A DNA stretch of 64,000 nucleotides from Sipunculus nudus (GCA_026874595.1 CM049315.1:64231389-64295388), one strand, 5' to 3'. Shown: positions 31,951 through 45,032, counted from the first letter of the stretch. The notes: generated by a model not told the origin, from the sequence alone. Made by a program: numbers and translations.

Positions 31951-34372
31951 TCAGTATTACACATGATATCACATGATATGCTAAGTAGCTCTATAGTTAT
32001 TTCCTGCTTTGATCGACTGCCTAATTTGGTCTTAAAGGAGTTCAAAGGTCAAATGTTGCTTTCATTCTGAGTGACGCCTTCCGTATTTTCGCCATACATA
32101 TAACGTCTACGTGTTATAACCATGAACACAACAACCGTACATACTTACTCAGTATGTTAACTGAACCGGTGTGAATCGTGCTTACGTGCTTGTGAATTAG
32201 ATTGCTTCCTTTCCGGGAGAGCACGTGAACTATCATGTGATTATCATACCCGGGACCCCTACACGGAAATTAAAATGGCGTTGCCACTCGCTCAAAGCAT
32301 ATATGACGTAATCAGAAACAATATTCCAGCATTTTTATAGCAGCGCCATCGAGCGATCATGAGAAAGCAACGTTGAGTGGGATAAAATATTTAATGCACC
32401 GATCCTGAAATGTTTATGATTGTTGGAACCTGTGCCGAATCCCCACTGGTTATTTCAATCATCAGACAAAAATTTGTGCAGCCACTGGCAAATTGTTATT
32501 CAGACTTGTGTCTGTGATTTTCCTGACCAATTTAATTAATAAAGCAACGAACTAAGCTGATTATACGAAATCCTGGTGAGATTGAAACCTGTTTAAATAT
32601 ATTCTGTTAATTAATGCCGACATATTAGGACCTGAAATGCTGCTGCTGTGTCTGCACATGCAGGTCAAACAATCCATAAATTATGACAAATTTATCTGGG
32701 AAGCTCTATTCCTTCAATTCTCAAACATATATATATATATATAATAGCCTATCCAGCCTATGCCAGTTATTCAATTATTTCCATTTTAGTGGTAGCCTTA
32801 TAATAATGCATGGATATGTAATACATAAAAGTACATGGAAATGCATGTATTTGGAGTTTTGGTTTGGATATGATCAAAGAACAATTATTCATTGTACTAT
32901 GTTACAAATTATCTAATGGTCCGGTGCCAGGTATGAATGGGTACTCAATACCGGAATACCTCTGGAATACTGCGGAATGACAGAATAAATATGTAACTGT
33001 AAATTCTTCCAATATTTCAAAAACAACAGGATTAGTGACGACATTTTGTCCATATTACTTGGGGTTTGTGACATAGGAAACATTTTCAGGCTTTATTCCA
33101 ATTATTGTTAAACAATTCATAAAATGGAAAACAAGGGTCTGTAACCATTCACAGTGGGAGTTAGACTATGGAATAATGCACCCTTTCTGAATGTTGACAA
33201 ATTCTGTTACACCCAATGCCTTGGTTTCAGGAAACTGATTTTGATCTCTCATTCGTTTTTTTTCTGTAAAAATTCTATATATTAACTCTTATTGCTAGAA
33301 ATTCATATTATTTCAATAATTTACAAAATATAGGGGAAATAAAGCGGCATATTCCATGTATTCTGGAATATTTTGGGGTATTCTGGTAATTAGTAGAAGC
33401 TGGTATAAATGGCTTAGGTAAAAATGGCTTATAGATAACACTAAACAGGATTGAATTTTGCAATTCATATTAATGTTTGTAATATTGTCTGAATCAGACT
33501 GAATGCATCTTGAAAATAGGATACTGTTGATTAGTGTGTTTGTTTTGCAGTACATCCTCTTTGTTCCCCTTTGATGGACACCCAGTGTTATTGTAGGTAC
33601 TGGATTATAACTTCATGGTTAGGAAATTTGATACGATGACCATGTTGATCATATGTTTGTTTTAAAGCACAACCTCTTTGATCCCTTTGATGGACCCTGG
33701 AAGGGTAAAGGAAAGCCAATTCAAAACTAAAAAAAAATATTCTCATAATGCTGACTGCAAGACGTTACATATACACATGAATAACACGGAAGCCATGGGT
33801 CACGGTGCTCAGCTGTTTTATATGATCACAAAATATGATTTGGAAGAGGAGGTAGGCAAAGGCTGGTTTTGTGTGGTAATATAAGTTGTATTATGAGTTG
33901 ATGGTGTTTAACTCGAGTTATGAAAGATTTTGATAATATCCTTGGAGTGAGGGAAGAGGACTGTCATTTATATTATTTACATTTGGAAATGGTGTCGCAC
34001 AGTTTTTGCCTTGTCCATATAACTTTATTAACATTGCAGTAGAAGTATTTGGAAAAAGAACTGTCCATTATCATTCATGTAATTATGCTTTTTACAAATG
34101 AGTTATTTTTCAAATAATAATTTCAGGTTATCACTACCCTAGAGTAGCACTAGCACAAATAATATAATTTTTTTACTATTTATTATTCAAATACATTTGC
34201 CAAGTATTTGCACTGTGTCTGGTATTTATTCAGTTTCAGCCAAACAAAGTTGTTGAGAATCCAGAATATAAAACTTTCAAAAATTTAAATAATGATCATA
34301 AGTACCTGGTTTTATGGCTTTAATTTTATATTTAAAAAATAAAATTATTATATTCCCTTTGGACTACTTTAA
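31951..34372 (+). other. Intron 1 sequence, no exon seen
   Basis: AT-rich; a short TA repeat at about 32,707-32,723. At 33,785-33,815 is an eroded P1 5' module (GCCATGGGTCACGGTGCTCAG). Nothing resembling SLC6 TM1b/TM2 coding was seen. Confidence 0.6.
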
Positions 34373-35573
34373 CAGGGTTGGCAGTTTTATCTGCAGTCGG
34401 TTTAATCCACTGGATAAATCTGGATTAATCCGGATTGGATAAAACGGGTTTTATCCAGTTTTATCCAAAGTTTCAAGTTGGGTGTATACTGTCGGTGAAG
34501 GAGACATTTTATATTAAGTTTAGCTTTCCACTTTAAAAAAATACAGTTCTTAAAAGGAACATTTATGTGTAGTTTTCTGAATTATTATGTGACCATATAT
34601 TTATACATAAAATGCATTGATTTTATCACAGATAGTCATGCCATGATTTTGATAATTTGAAACTTGAGATTATTTCTCTTCTTAAGAGAGGTCAGTTAGG
34701 GTATGACTTATTAAAACATCTCCTATTTTGTACATTACATTATATAAAAAGATAAATAACTGCAGGTCACACGTTTAATTAAACTCCACAATCTGTGGTA
34801 CTATAGAATATCATATCTATAGAGAGATGTACATAATCCAGTCATTTATTGAATAAATGACTTAAGATATACAGTGACATCAGTCACTATGTCAATAATT
34901 TTGTGGGGGTGACCTTTTAAGAGGCAAATGATAAAATACTTGAAAAGCTATCTTGCCCAAAGTAGGTTTCTCTTATTGTGGGGTGGTAGTGTGATTCCTT
35001 GACCCTTTTGCCACTGGCACTGGTGAGGCGGGTTTACACTTGCAGCAACAGTGGGCTTCCATTTGACAACCATCCAGTCATGCCAGCCTGAAAGGAGAAA
35101 CCTCCACTGGATCAAAGTCATTCAGGCATCCTCATCGACAGTCTCTATAAGTTGTTGACAATTGGGCTGCAGATTCAACGTTTAAGCCTGCCCTGTGACC
35201 ATGAGTAGATATTTGATGACTGAGGATGATGTTACAAAGATGATACATCCTATTGAGAAATTGAACATCAGCCAGAAGAATAACAAAGGGATGGCTCCTC
35301 ATTCTAGTGTGTGTTGAGCATTCATGAGCTATATTGGCTGAAAGGAAACATGAACCTGGAGGAACTTATAAATTGGATTAAAAACATATAATGTTGATAT
35401 TATATTAATAAACCTAAACTTATTTATCCAGATTATCAGTTATGTTAATATGGTTAAACTTTACAAGGTGATTCTTAGTTTGATCCAGTTAAATCCTGTA
35501 TAATCCGGATAAAACCCAGTTTTTCCCATTGTCCTGGATTAAACAAGTTTTATCTGGATAAAAACCAACCCTG
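34373..35573. mobile_element. hAT-like non-autonomous DNA element, 1.2 kb
   Basis: Left end CAGGGTTGGCAGTTTTATC and the complement of the right end, CAGGGTTGGTTTTTATCC, are matching terminal inverted repeats. Subterminal regions repeat GGATAAA, GGATTAATCCGGAT and TTTTATCC words in both orientations. Flanks are TACTTTAA and TACTTTCT, an 8-bp duplication with two mismatches. CAGGG ends and 8-bp duplications are typical of hAT transposons. No transposase frame inside. Confidence 0.65.
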
Positions 35574-35697
35574 TACTTTCTCATTAATCTACACACTTGA
35601 CATAGCAAGAATCTTATGACAATTATTAACATTACAGAAATCATAATAAGAATTTGTCTAAGATCTCATTTTTTATCATGTTCAAATATTTTTATTC

Positions 35698-36210
35698 AAA
35701 GGGACATATCAGTATCAATATTATTCCAGTTTTTCACACTATCAGTACAGTTAAGTTTTGCTTTATACAAAGGTTTCCCAGCAAAACATTCCAGCACACA
35801 GTCTCATTACCTAGCATACGGCTGTTTAACACCTTGATATGACTCTGTGAGCTGGTAAACTCAGTCAACGTGTGTCTGTTTAGCATAACAAGGCCGCATG
35901 ACCGGAGGTCTGATTAAAAGGGGCAGCAAGCACCTGTGTCAGCCAGCCGGAACATGTATTATATACTTTTGGCCAAGTCAGTAAGGGCATCTCCTTATTG
36001 ATACATGTTGTGGGTACACACTGCACACGGACCCACGCACTGTTTATGTTGACACCTTATCGTGCCCGGTCTACTGTTTTCAACACTAGTTTACAGGAGT
36101 AAGCAAATGGTTAAAGGCAATGTTTCAGCAGGTACAGGTTTATTTTAAATGGAAATATCTTTTTTTTGTGTTTACTCAACATGCTTTGAAGGTGATTGGG
36201 CCCCTTTTAA
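35698..36210 (-). mobile_element. TTAA-flanked element, copy 2
   Basis: Reverse-oriented relative of the elements at 10.3 and 38.6 kb: CAGTTAAGTTTTGCTTTATAC, ACCGGAGGTCTGATTA, TTTCAGCAGGTACAGG and GGTGATTGGGCCCC recur in the same order. TTAA is intact at 36,207-36,210; the other end reads TTCAAAGGGACA and has lost the site. Confidence 0.6.
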
Positions 36211-36776
36211 AAAAAATTGTATCAGAAATAGAAGTAATCTCAGCTATGAAACCATTATATGGTTAAAAAAATAACCCAAGTATAAGACGCCCAATAAATT
36301 ATACATGGAGCAAACTAAAGATGGGAAAGTTGAAATTTATTAACTGAAATAAAGGAACCAGTAATATAAATTTTGATAATTTACATACTCTTGTGACAGC
36401 TGATACAGCCACAAGTGTTGATGTCATAAGTGAAATATATTGACATCTTTAATCAGTACTTGTCTGAGTAAAATTTAAAAAAAAATTGACTTATTTAATT
36501 TTTTTTTAATTTTGCAATAAATATAAATAAATAATCTGAAACACTTGGGGAGCCCTGATAATTTAGATTAATATTATTAACTGCATCTTTCTTTCATTAA
36601 TTCCTTCATATAATCCCTAATAGTTAAAAAAAAAATTTTTTTCTTGAAAAATACCATAGATGACTGCATGGTGTTATTTGGAATACATTTTCATCCATCC
36701 ATACAAGATCCATACAACGTCAGTAATTGCAAGGTAATCCCTGTTACTCATCAGCTATCAAATTCCTTTTCTATTA
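36211..36776. other. No gene seen
   Basis: AT-rich intronic sequence with A and T homopolymers. Confidence 0.5.
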
Positions 36777-39467
36777 ATTAGCTCAGCTGACTATAAGTCA
36801 TCTGAGCTATAGTTGTGGTCCATTGTCTGTCATCCATCTGTCTGTCTGTTAGACTGGCATGATGTGAAACAATTAGACCTACAAATCCAAAATCCGCATA
36901 CTATAAGATGTCCCAAAGATCTCCTGCCAAACTAAAAACTTGGTCACTGTGACTTCATTCCTTTGAGAAATTTAGGGGAAACCTCAAATTTCCATTAAAA
37001 ACCTTTCATCACAGTTCAGGACTGCCTAATATCAAAACCACTTAACTGTTTTTCTTCATATTTACCAGGAGTATTCTCCTATATATTTCCTATATACATG
37101 CAAGAAATTAAGACTTTAGTATAATTTATATTTAAGTTATGGGATTGAACATATCTGACTTGGTAAAAAATCAGGAAAAATATTTGCTCACTTACATGAA
37201 CATTTTTGAAGCTAGCGACTTTTTTTCCAAGTATATAACTTTACTTAATTAAGATTCAACTGTATACCCAAAACAAGATATGAATTTTGTAAAAAGTGAT
37301 TAGCATAAAAATTAAACCAGTACCTTAAATTTTGCCGAAATTTGAATATGGCCTGTTTTTATCCTGTGTGTACTGTTGATTTAATTTTCACAGCATGTAA
37401 ACATACATATTTAATCTGTTTAAATCTAAAATTTTGAAAATAAAAGCTTGAAAATTAGGCTTGATATTGATTTTTTTCTTGAGACTATTGTAGTCACTTG
37501 CTTTGTCCAGATGCAGGCAACTAACTCCTTGTCACTTGAAGTCAGTCATGCCAGGGTCCCTGATTTGTTACAGTCACTGGGGAAGTTCACCTGCTGTGAC
37601 AGGTGTACAGTTATTTTCATATCCCCCCACCCCTCCCAATCATTGCAAGTGTTATGCAGTAAATAGGTAATTCTTTGTACTGTATTTCCTTAATTGTAAT
37701 GCTGTTTTCACTCCAATATACAAAACTTTCCTTGAAAAGTAATTCAAGGAGTAATCCAGAATATGCCAATGTTGTGTTAATGTAGCATTTTTAAAGAAAT
37801 CAATTTTCTTTTAAAGGATTTAAACAAATTTAAAATATAATTAAACCCACCAGTATGCAAAAATTTATAAAATATGACGCAAATTGTGGATTAAATAAAG
37901 GCACAAAATTTAAAATTGTGAAATCTGAATCAAGTATTATTTATAGATATTATTTTGCAAATTTAAAAAGATATATTTTTGTTGTAAAAAAATAACAACA
38001 TTTGTATGCATGATGTGGTGTTATCTGATTGAGATTTATGATGATGCAATTTAGAATTATGAATCAGCTTTTAAATTCAAATATATATATTACATTAGAA
38101 ATGTATAGAAATATAAACTTAAAATAAATAAAAGATAATGTGATATTAAAATGAGGATCTAATACAAACATTTGTTCATTATTTTCCTGCCCAGGCAGAA
38201 TTGGAGGTCAGGCTTTGTTTGCCCTGTATGTTTATGTAGAAGTGTTATTAATCCCATTGATTCCTTTGCACCTGTGCACTGGGATATTAGTTTCTATCGC
38301 TAATGTGTAAAATTTATTTAATTTGAAAAATAATTGTTAATAATTTAGAAAATATTAAGATCTGATTGAAACATATTCTTTCCTCAGGAGAATGGAACAT
38401 AAAAGTGATCAGCTCTGTCTGTCCATCATCTCTCTATTATCATTATATATATATTAATTAAGAAATTTTTCCTATAAGCGCTGTTGAAATAACTTTCATA
38501 TGCTGTATGTGTAACTTGATAGCTTATATATTCAGTTGTGTAATATTGCAGATGTCAAACTTTTAAGGAGCCCAATCACCTATAAAGCATGTTGAGTTAA
38601 CACAAAAACTAGCTTCTTCCCTTTAAAATAAATCTGTACCTGCCAGAATATTGCCTTGAAACTGTTCGCTTACTCCTGTAGACACTAAACAGGTGTTGAC
38701 AACAGTGAACTGGGCGCGATTGCAAGTGTCAACATAAACACAGTGCGTTGGGCCGTGAGCTGCGCGGAGCCACAACACGTGCCTATCAGAAGATGCCCTG
38801 ACTGACTTGGGTAAAAAAATGTAATGCATGTACCTGCTGGCTGAAACTCCGCGTGTGGCCCCCTAATCTGACCTCCGATCACATAGCCTTGTTATGGTAA
38901 ACAGACTGTGTTTACCAACACACAAGGCTATAACCAGGTATTAAACAGTCGTATGCCAGGAAATGAGACTGTGTGCTGGAATTGTTTTGCTGGGAAACTT
39001 TTGTATAAAGCAAAACTGAACTGATAATGTGAAAGAATAGGAATAATATTGCTCCTGATTATGTCCCTTAAATCCCATCAGTCCAACCCCCCAAACAAAA
39101 AAAAAACACCACTACCAAGTCTTTGCATCTGTGGACTGGGGACAATAGTTATATTTCAACTATACATTTTATAAAATAAACTGTCAACATTCTATCAAAG
39201 AGCCAAACGATGATCATGGTAATAATATACATCTTATGGTCACAAACTGCTCACAAGCTTCAATTTTAACGCTAGGAAATGCATGGTTTGGTTACAAAAT
39301 ATTATTTGCAACAATTTTTTTCTCATCAATACAAACCAATCATGTCAACCAGCAAAGGCCTATGTTACCTTTTTCTCTCAGACTTTTGTCTCCATTTGAT
39401 ATAATATTAGATTTTTACCTTCAAGGTCAACTTCAGCTGAGCACAGTGACCCATGGGTCTCTTGTTT
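36777..39467 (-). mobile_element. P1 element, minus strand, with nested TTAA element (copy E)
   Basis: Read on the minus strand it starts at 39,467 with the ACAAG.GACCCATGGGTCAC module and ends at about 36,779 with the P1 hairpin (AGCTCAG/CTGAGCT at 36,780-36,808). The tetranucleotide tract is reduced to CTGTCTGTCTG. Its body is collinear with copy A except for about 0.8 kb near 38.3-39.1 kb. That stretch includes the TTAA element 38,563-39,071, which is therefore the younger insertion. Confidence 0.8.
38563..39071 (+). mobile_element. TTAA-flanked element, copy 3 (nested)
   Basis: Bounded by TTAA at 38,563-38,566 and 39,068-39,071. Inside are imperfect inverted ends (AAGGAGCCCAATCA against AAGGGACATAATCA from the other strand). 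An internal palindrome GGTAAACA/TGTTTACC lies at about 38,897-38,919. Same family as 10.3 and 35.7 kb. Inserted in P1 copy E. Confidence 0.7.
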
Positions 39468-40137
39468 TTCTTGTCATTATATTTTTGTTGTCATTATAAA
39501 CCAATAAAAATTTTTTAATTATTGTTTTTTATGTTGGTCAAAACATCTCCAAAATGATTTCGGTCGGACACCTGGATCAACTGGCCAACTATAAGCTGCC
39601 TGGCTGACCAGTATATGCCCCACCTCAAGCATGCATAATTTGCCTGAAAGGTCAATAAGGAGACTTACAGGTGACTGAAGAGGGGCTGGGTAGAGCCTGG
39701 GTGTGTAGGCTTTTGAAGAAAAACTTGCTAATGTTGTCTAAGTGGCAGAAACTGCAAGTAAAAATGGCATTTGTCTCGAAGCTCTGTCATTTATCATTCA
39801 GTTTTTCGGCTCTAGATTGGCATGGCTGGGTCTCCGCTGCTGGGATAGGGGGAGGGAATTACTGATTCTGCCTTTTTGGTTGTGGATGCTGTGGCTTCCT
39901 TAGGTCACCAGTGCGGGAAAAATTGTGGTGGTCTGTAGGCTCTCATTGGCTTGGCTTGGTTGGCACCACGTCTATTGGCTCATCAAAATTACGCTTAAGA
40001 AAGGCACAGGGTTGTAGTCTTGGCTACAACAACCTGTAGTTGGTCGACAGCAAAACATCTCCAGTCCAGTCAGAGCCTGGGTGTGACATGGTCTCATAAA
40101 AAACTTTAAGAAAAATACAGTTTTGGTCAATTTCTTT
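39468..40137. other. No gene seen
   Basis: Mixed-composition intronic DNA. AGCCTGGGTGTG occurs at 39,692 and 40,074, a short direct repeat. No coding frame with motif. Confidence 0.4.
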
Positions 40138-40285
40138 CAACTTTCAAAACAGACAAGCTGAAATCCTTATGTGTGCATGATATGAAAATATATCAACAAT
40201 GCTTACAGGATACAAAGATGCCATGGGCAAAGTAGGGCAAAATTTAAGGAACTGATTTTATATTTATGCTAATAACTAAAATTAA

Positions 40286-41098
40286 AACAAGAGACCCATT
40301 TCAGCTCAATACAATAAATCACTCCTAAGATTTGGCCTGTTATCTAAAAGACACCCAGGTTTGTACTGCACAGAAAGGTCACCCATCATTGTTACCTACA
40401 ACTACATAGGTGAGGGAACAAGTATGCCGGGATTCGGAAAGATCAGTCCAAGGGTCTCAGAGGAGACTCTGTTTTGGTGGATTATAACAAATAAACACTT
40501 AACGACATATCTTGGAAAAAGCAGAAAAGACCATTACAGCCTGTAGAAAGTAGTTCAACACAGGTGGCACCACCTGCAGGTCAAAATCATTAAGCAGTCA
40601 AATGATCAATATTGCTGTGAAATTTGAAACTGAAGGCTGCAGCAGTTCCCAAGATATTTGGTAACAGACAATCCATCATGTACAGAAACACATGAAACAC
40701 AAGTTGTCAAATTTTGTGATCCACACAATTTGAAGTTCCGTAGAGATACCATCTTGAAAATGACTTGACTGAATTTATATAAAAATTATTCCCCTTCCTC
40801 TTAGGGACTGTTAATTGACTATGATATGAAGGCCAAAATATTAAAACTTTATGACTTATCTTGGAAAAAGTGGAAAAGACCATTTCGTCCCGCAGAAAGT
40901 AGGTCAACATAGGTCGCGCCACCAAAAGCTTATTTTTGCATGTCCGTCCCATGATCAGTAATTCTGCAAAGTTTCATGAAGGTTGCTGCTTTGGCTGTTG
41001 AGATATTTAGTAACAGACGGTGGAGAGTTGACAGATGACAGTTGACAATGGACGGTGGACGCTGCGCCATGGCATAAGTTCACAGAGTGAACTAAAAA
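40286..41098 (+). mobile_element. Short pearl-like element with GTTCAC hairpin (copy G)
   Basis: The 5' end ACAAGAGACCCA resembles the P1 5' end. The core has two units with CATATCTTGGAAAAAG.AGAAAAGACCAT about 350 bp apart (40,506 and 40,856) and GGTGGCACCACCTGCAGG / GGTCGCGCCACC. The 3' end is GACGGTGGACGCTGCGCC, then hairpin 41,077-41,093 (AGTTCAC and GTGAACT around AGA), then TAAAAAA. It inserted into an A run of P1 copy F. Confidence 0.7.
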
Positions 41099-41499
41099 AT
41101 TCAAAACTAATTTAAGGTATACAATTGAATCTTGATTGAATAATGTTATATCCCTGACAAAAAATCTCTAGCAATTCTAATGTTTAGGGAGTAAATATAT
41201 TTCTTGATTTTTTTACAAAGTGCAATATGTTCAGGCCCATAACATAAAACAATTACGCAATACTGACATCAATTCTGGCATGTGCATGGCAAATGTATAG
41301 AAGAATATGTTTATTATATATGATCAAAGACAGATCAAGGGTTTTAATATTAGGCAGTCTTGAAGTATGACAATGGATTTTTAATATAAAAATTGAGGTT
41401 TTTCTTTAATATCTCAAAGGAACAAAGTCATTGTGACTCAATTTTCAGTATGGAAGGAGATTTTGGGGACATCTATTTCAGATTCGTAGGACCAACTAA

Positions 41500-41526
41500 G
41501 GAGGTTACAGACAGTCTGTAACCTCC
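41500..41526. repeat. Perfect 13-bp-arm palindrome
   Basis: Arms GGAGGTTACAGAC and GTCTGTAACCTCC around a single A, preceded by CTAA. Other P1 copies have uninterrupted GGTCC/GGTCTAACGG here, so it is an insertion. Related to the palindrome at 46,137. Confidence 0.85.
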
Positions 41527-41638
41527 CTGGTCTAACGGTTTCAAAATGTGCCCGATTAACGGACGGCCGGACGGACGACGATGGACAAAGGACCATGACT
41601 GAAGCTCAGATGACTTATAGTCAGCTGAGCTAAAAACC

Positions 41639-43834
41639 CTATATACATGTACATATACTCAAAAAAGAAAATTAAACTCAATCAGTACACCTGAAAAAGT
41701 CAACTGTCATCCAGCAGTTGTAAATGTATATGAGAACACTATATACAAATAAACATGAAGGAAAATGAAACTTAATAAAACTGGTCATGCATCCTGAATG
41801 AGACAAATCATGGGGCCTAGTGCGCGGCAGGATCTTGCTGGTCAAAGACCGGGTTATCTTCTGGCTCCAGGTTCCTGTGTGGACGAATGTTTTATTGCTT
41901 ATGGCCTCAAGGAATTCAGGAATGGTGCGGCATTAGTATGAATTTAAAATTTAATCCTGTTATCTGTAATCTTTACCCAAGCCATTTTTACCTCGGCCAT
42001 TTTTACATAGTACCAATGGTCCACAGTGCGGTATACGCTCTGATTGTAAAAAAAAAACCAACATGAACAGTAAAAAAGTCATTTCTGATGTCATAAATAC
42101 TTTTCAAGACATTCTGTGTACTCATTCAATTACTGCTATTTATTACATTTTATAATACAAATATGGCTAGTTATTATCAGTTTTAATATGTAGGTGAAAA
42201 TGGTTTGAAAGTTAATGCCACTTTTCCATGTGCGATATTAATCATTTTAATTTCCCCATTAGTTGACTGCCTTAATTAAGATAGTAACATATGTTTAAGC
42301 TAAACCATGCAGAGCATAAGTTCACGGACATTGATAATGGAATAGAAATAATCAGATGCGTTACAAGGACCGAACTCCCGCACATACTCCACCTCGCCTT
42401 GCAGTCTTCATCACCTGGGTCACCATGTGGGCACGTTTCCAGCGTGGTCGTGAAGGTGGGACTGCACAAAGAGAACATGGCGGGCCAAATATGATTGGAC
42501 CGCAATTCATCGTACAAGACCATGTGTGCAGTAGACCTACCTTATTTATGCATATTACATGGGCCATGAAATTCTAGCTAATGTGTAAAACGTACACGTC
42601 ACGCGGTAAGCATGTGAGATTCTGTACGTGTTTGTCCTGTTCCAGATGAAGCAAAAACATAAATGCAGCCATAAAGATGCGTTTCCTTAGCTCTGATGAT
42701 TACCTATGCCCTAAACATGTAGACAATGGCTTAGACAGACGAAGACGCTACATATTTCATTGTCTATACTATAGTCGCAATATGCAGCTTTTATTTTTTC
42801 AATATGCAGTTTTGAAAAAAATGCATAATACAGCACAATACATGTCTTTATTCATGGAATGGAATTGATACCAGGGTCCATTTCGGATCGCAAGATTATT
42901 TAATTCCCGGTTGTTCTATAAAATTCCCATTGGGAAAAATACTTGATATTCCCAGTTCTTTAAAATTCCTATTAGTAAAAATAATGGATTGTCAGCCGCG
43001 ATAACTTGCCAGGATTTGATGAATTCGACCCCGACAGCCCCCCCCCCCCCCCTTTGATCCGCGCCTCCAATGCCGTCAAATATAATATATAAACTATTTT
43101 TAACCATCAAAGACCCGTGATTTTGGATTAACCAAAAATCAGTTAGTAGTAAAAAACCAAAATTAACCAGTCATTCGTCACGGTAGTTCAAAATGCTGCA
43201 TAAGCCTGAGGCATTCCTTTGCCAATACATTTGGTATTTGTGTGCTCTTCATATTCACGTCATTATAGATCGAGGCAGGGCAGAACTTTAATTTTCTTCC
43301 ATAACATCAGGCAGGGGGAGGAATGTAAACAAACGCATGAGGTGCATACCCAGCCCCAGTGCTCGCTAATAGACAGTCCCGTGACGGGAAAGGCCCTACT
43401 TCTGTAACAGGCCGTACTGTATGAAACGGAGAAAACGAAAATCCACCAAGGGATGCCTCGGGTATATATCACCCTTCGAGGTCGGTAGGTGCTCCGCCCG
43501 GAATGTTGTTTTGATGCAGCATCTGCGGGCCATGTGCATCCGCCCAGGTAAAACTAATGAAGCTTACTGTAATTTAACGAAGCCCGCAGCTTATGCGTTA
43601 GAGCAAATTTTGGAAAGACGCACGGAATTTAGCACCATGAGCTGATTCCATTAACAAAACCACCCACCGTTTTAGTTGTCACAGGCGGGGTCAAGAGGCT
43701 TGTAACCTTGGCAACGACATGACAGAGTTGCCATTAAACAATAAAAACTGCACGGAATACTCATATTTGCAGGATATTTACGCTTTAACACCTTGTTTCA
43801 TAACGGGAGGAATGAAATGTGCTAGGACCGTAAT
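41639..43834. other. No gene established
   Basis: The stretch 42,290-42,580 and the stretch 43,260-43,640 have higher GC and open frames on both strands, but no recognisable domain or splice pattern. A C17-19 run at about 43,036 next to GATCCGCGCC marks another G-tract repeat end. Confidence 0.4.
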
Positions 43835-44395
43835 AAGATGAGATAACATTTATTAGCCTTCAGTTCCAGGAATTTGTGTTGACTTGAAATTCATTACATA
43901 AAAATAAATACATAAAATATTACATAAAAATACATACAAATAACACAACGTTTTTGACTATGCATGTAAAAATTATCATGTAAAAATGATAAAACAGTTA
44001 ATCCTGCAGGTTAAACACATAATTCAAACATTAAATATCTAGAGGATTGCGAGTTAAAAGTTTAATACTGTATGGCACAAGAGATTTGTTAAAGCGAGTT
44101 GTTCTGCAGAAAGTTGGATCTAAGCGTTTACCTGAAGGTAAAAAACTGAACTCTGAATGTAAGGGTTGTTATGTGTCGTTCATGAGCTTTTATATGAAGT
44201 CCATTGATTTGGTTTCACAGATTTCCTTGTGTTTGGCAAGAGAAGTACTAGTTATTCTACAACTTCTGTTCCTGGTTTTATTTAGCTGTTTCTTTAACTT
44301 ATCAGATATATTTGTATACCAGCACTCCAGTGCATAAGTTAGGACACTTGAAATTACTGAATTATAAAACATTATAAAATTATGTAAGGCCAGGT
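43835..44395 (-). pseudogene. CR1/L2-like LINE, 3' end of reverse transcriptase
   Basis: Minus strand reads HNFIMFYNSVISSVLTYALE, CWYTNISDKLKKQLNKTRNR at about 44,370-44,250, the conserved FY.SVI.SVLTY..CW...S region of the thumb/C-terminal part. After a frameshift it reads HSEFSFLPSGKRLDPTFCRT, TRFNKSLVPYSIKLLTRNPL followed by DI and a TAA at 44,031-44,033. The LPSG.R and N.SLVPYSI motifs close many CR1/L2-type ORF2 proteins. The element is 5'-truncated, as usual for LINEs, and has a short AT-rich 3' UTR to about 43,835. Dead copy. Confidence 0.82.
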
Positions 44396-45032
44396 CGGGA
44401 CTGCATACTAAAATACATACCTGTTATATTCATTTAAAATATATATCAGACACTATTGCTTTGTACAATCAATCCTTGGTGACTGTTTACAGGCGACAAA
44501 GATGTAATTTTTTTATGTACCAAACGTAAAAAAAAAGTAGAAATATTTTCAATATACTTGTATATATAAGATTATATTTTAAGAACAAGATGAAGGCATA
44601 ATTAGAGAAAAACCAAATCCAGCGCAAAGACTTAATTGATATGTGTGGAGATTTCGCAGTTTAATTAAGTTACTGATTGCATAACTGCTAATATTGTTTA
44701 ATTTGCTTTCGAAGAATACAGGGTTTCCACATATGCGCCAGAACAGAACAGTAATAAACATTAGATCAACAGGTTTTAAGTTATGAAACAACAAGGCCCC
44801 CCTACACTGGGTCAACGACCCGTATGTTTGTAGTCCTCAACACCAGGCTCTGCCGACAGACACAAAACACGCCACACGCCTTTCTTCACTTTTTGTGTTC
44901 AAATTCCGTTGCTGAAGATGTAATCAATATGTGTCGAAAAGCAACAGGTCGCTTTTCGTTGCTGCTTTGGACGGATGCCGAGTGAGAACAAGCGACACGA
45001 CCCATGCATAAACCCATCGATATATATATATG
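44396..45032. other. No gene seen
   Basis: Unremarkable DNA between the LINE fragment and the fold-back element. Confidence 0.4.

Larger units (their letters stand above)
40138..41638 (+). mobile_element. P1 element, 5'-truncated, with nested element (copy F)
   Basis: Starts in mid-body (AAGCTGAAATCCTTATGTGTG) and ends with GGACGGCCGGACGGACG, GACTGAAG and the P1 hairpin with CTAAAAA at 41,630-41,638. The body is interrupted after CTAATAACT by a smaller element at 40,286-41,098 and resumes with TTCAAAACTAAT. A 27-bp palindrome insertion lies at 41,500-41,526. Confidence 0.75.

Noticed and set aside
42272-42577. Overlapping 67-83 codon frames on both strands
   Set aside because: Somewhat higher GC, but no family recognised and both strands equally open, so I did not call a gene.
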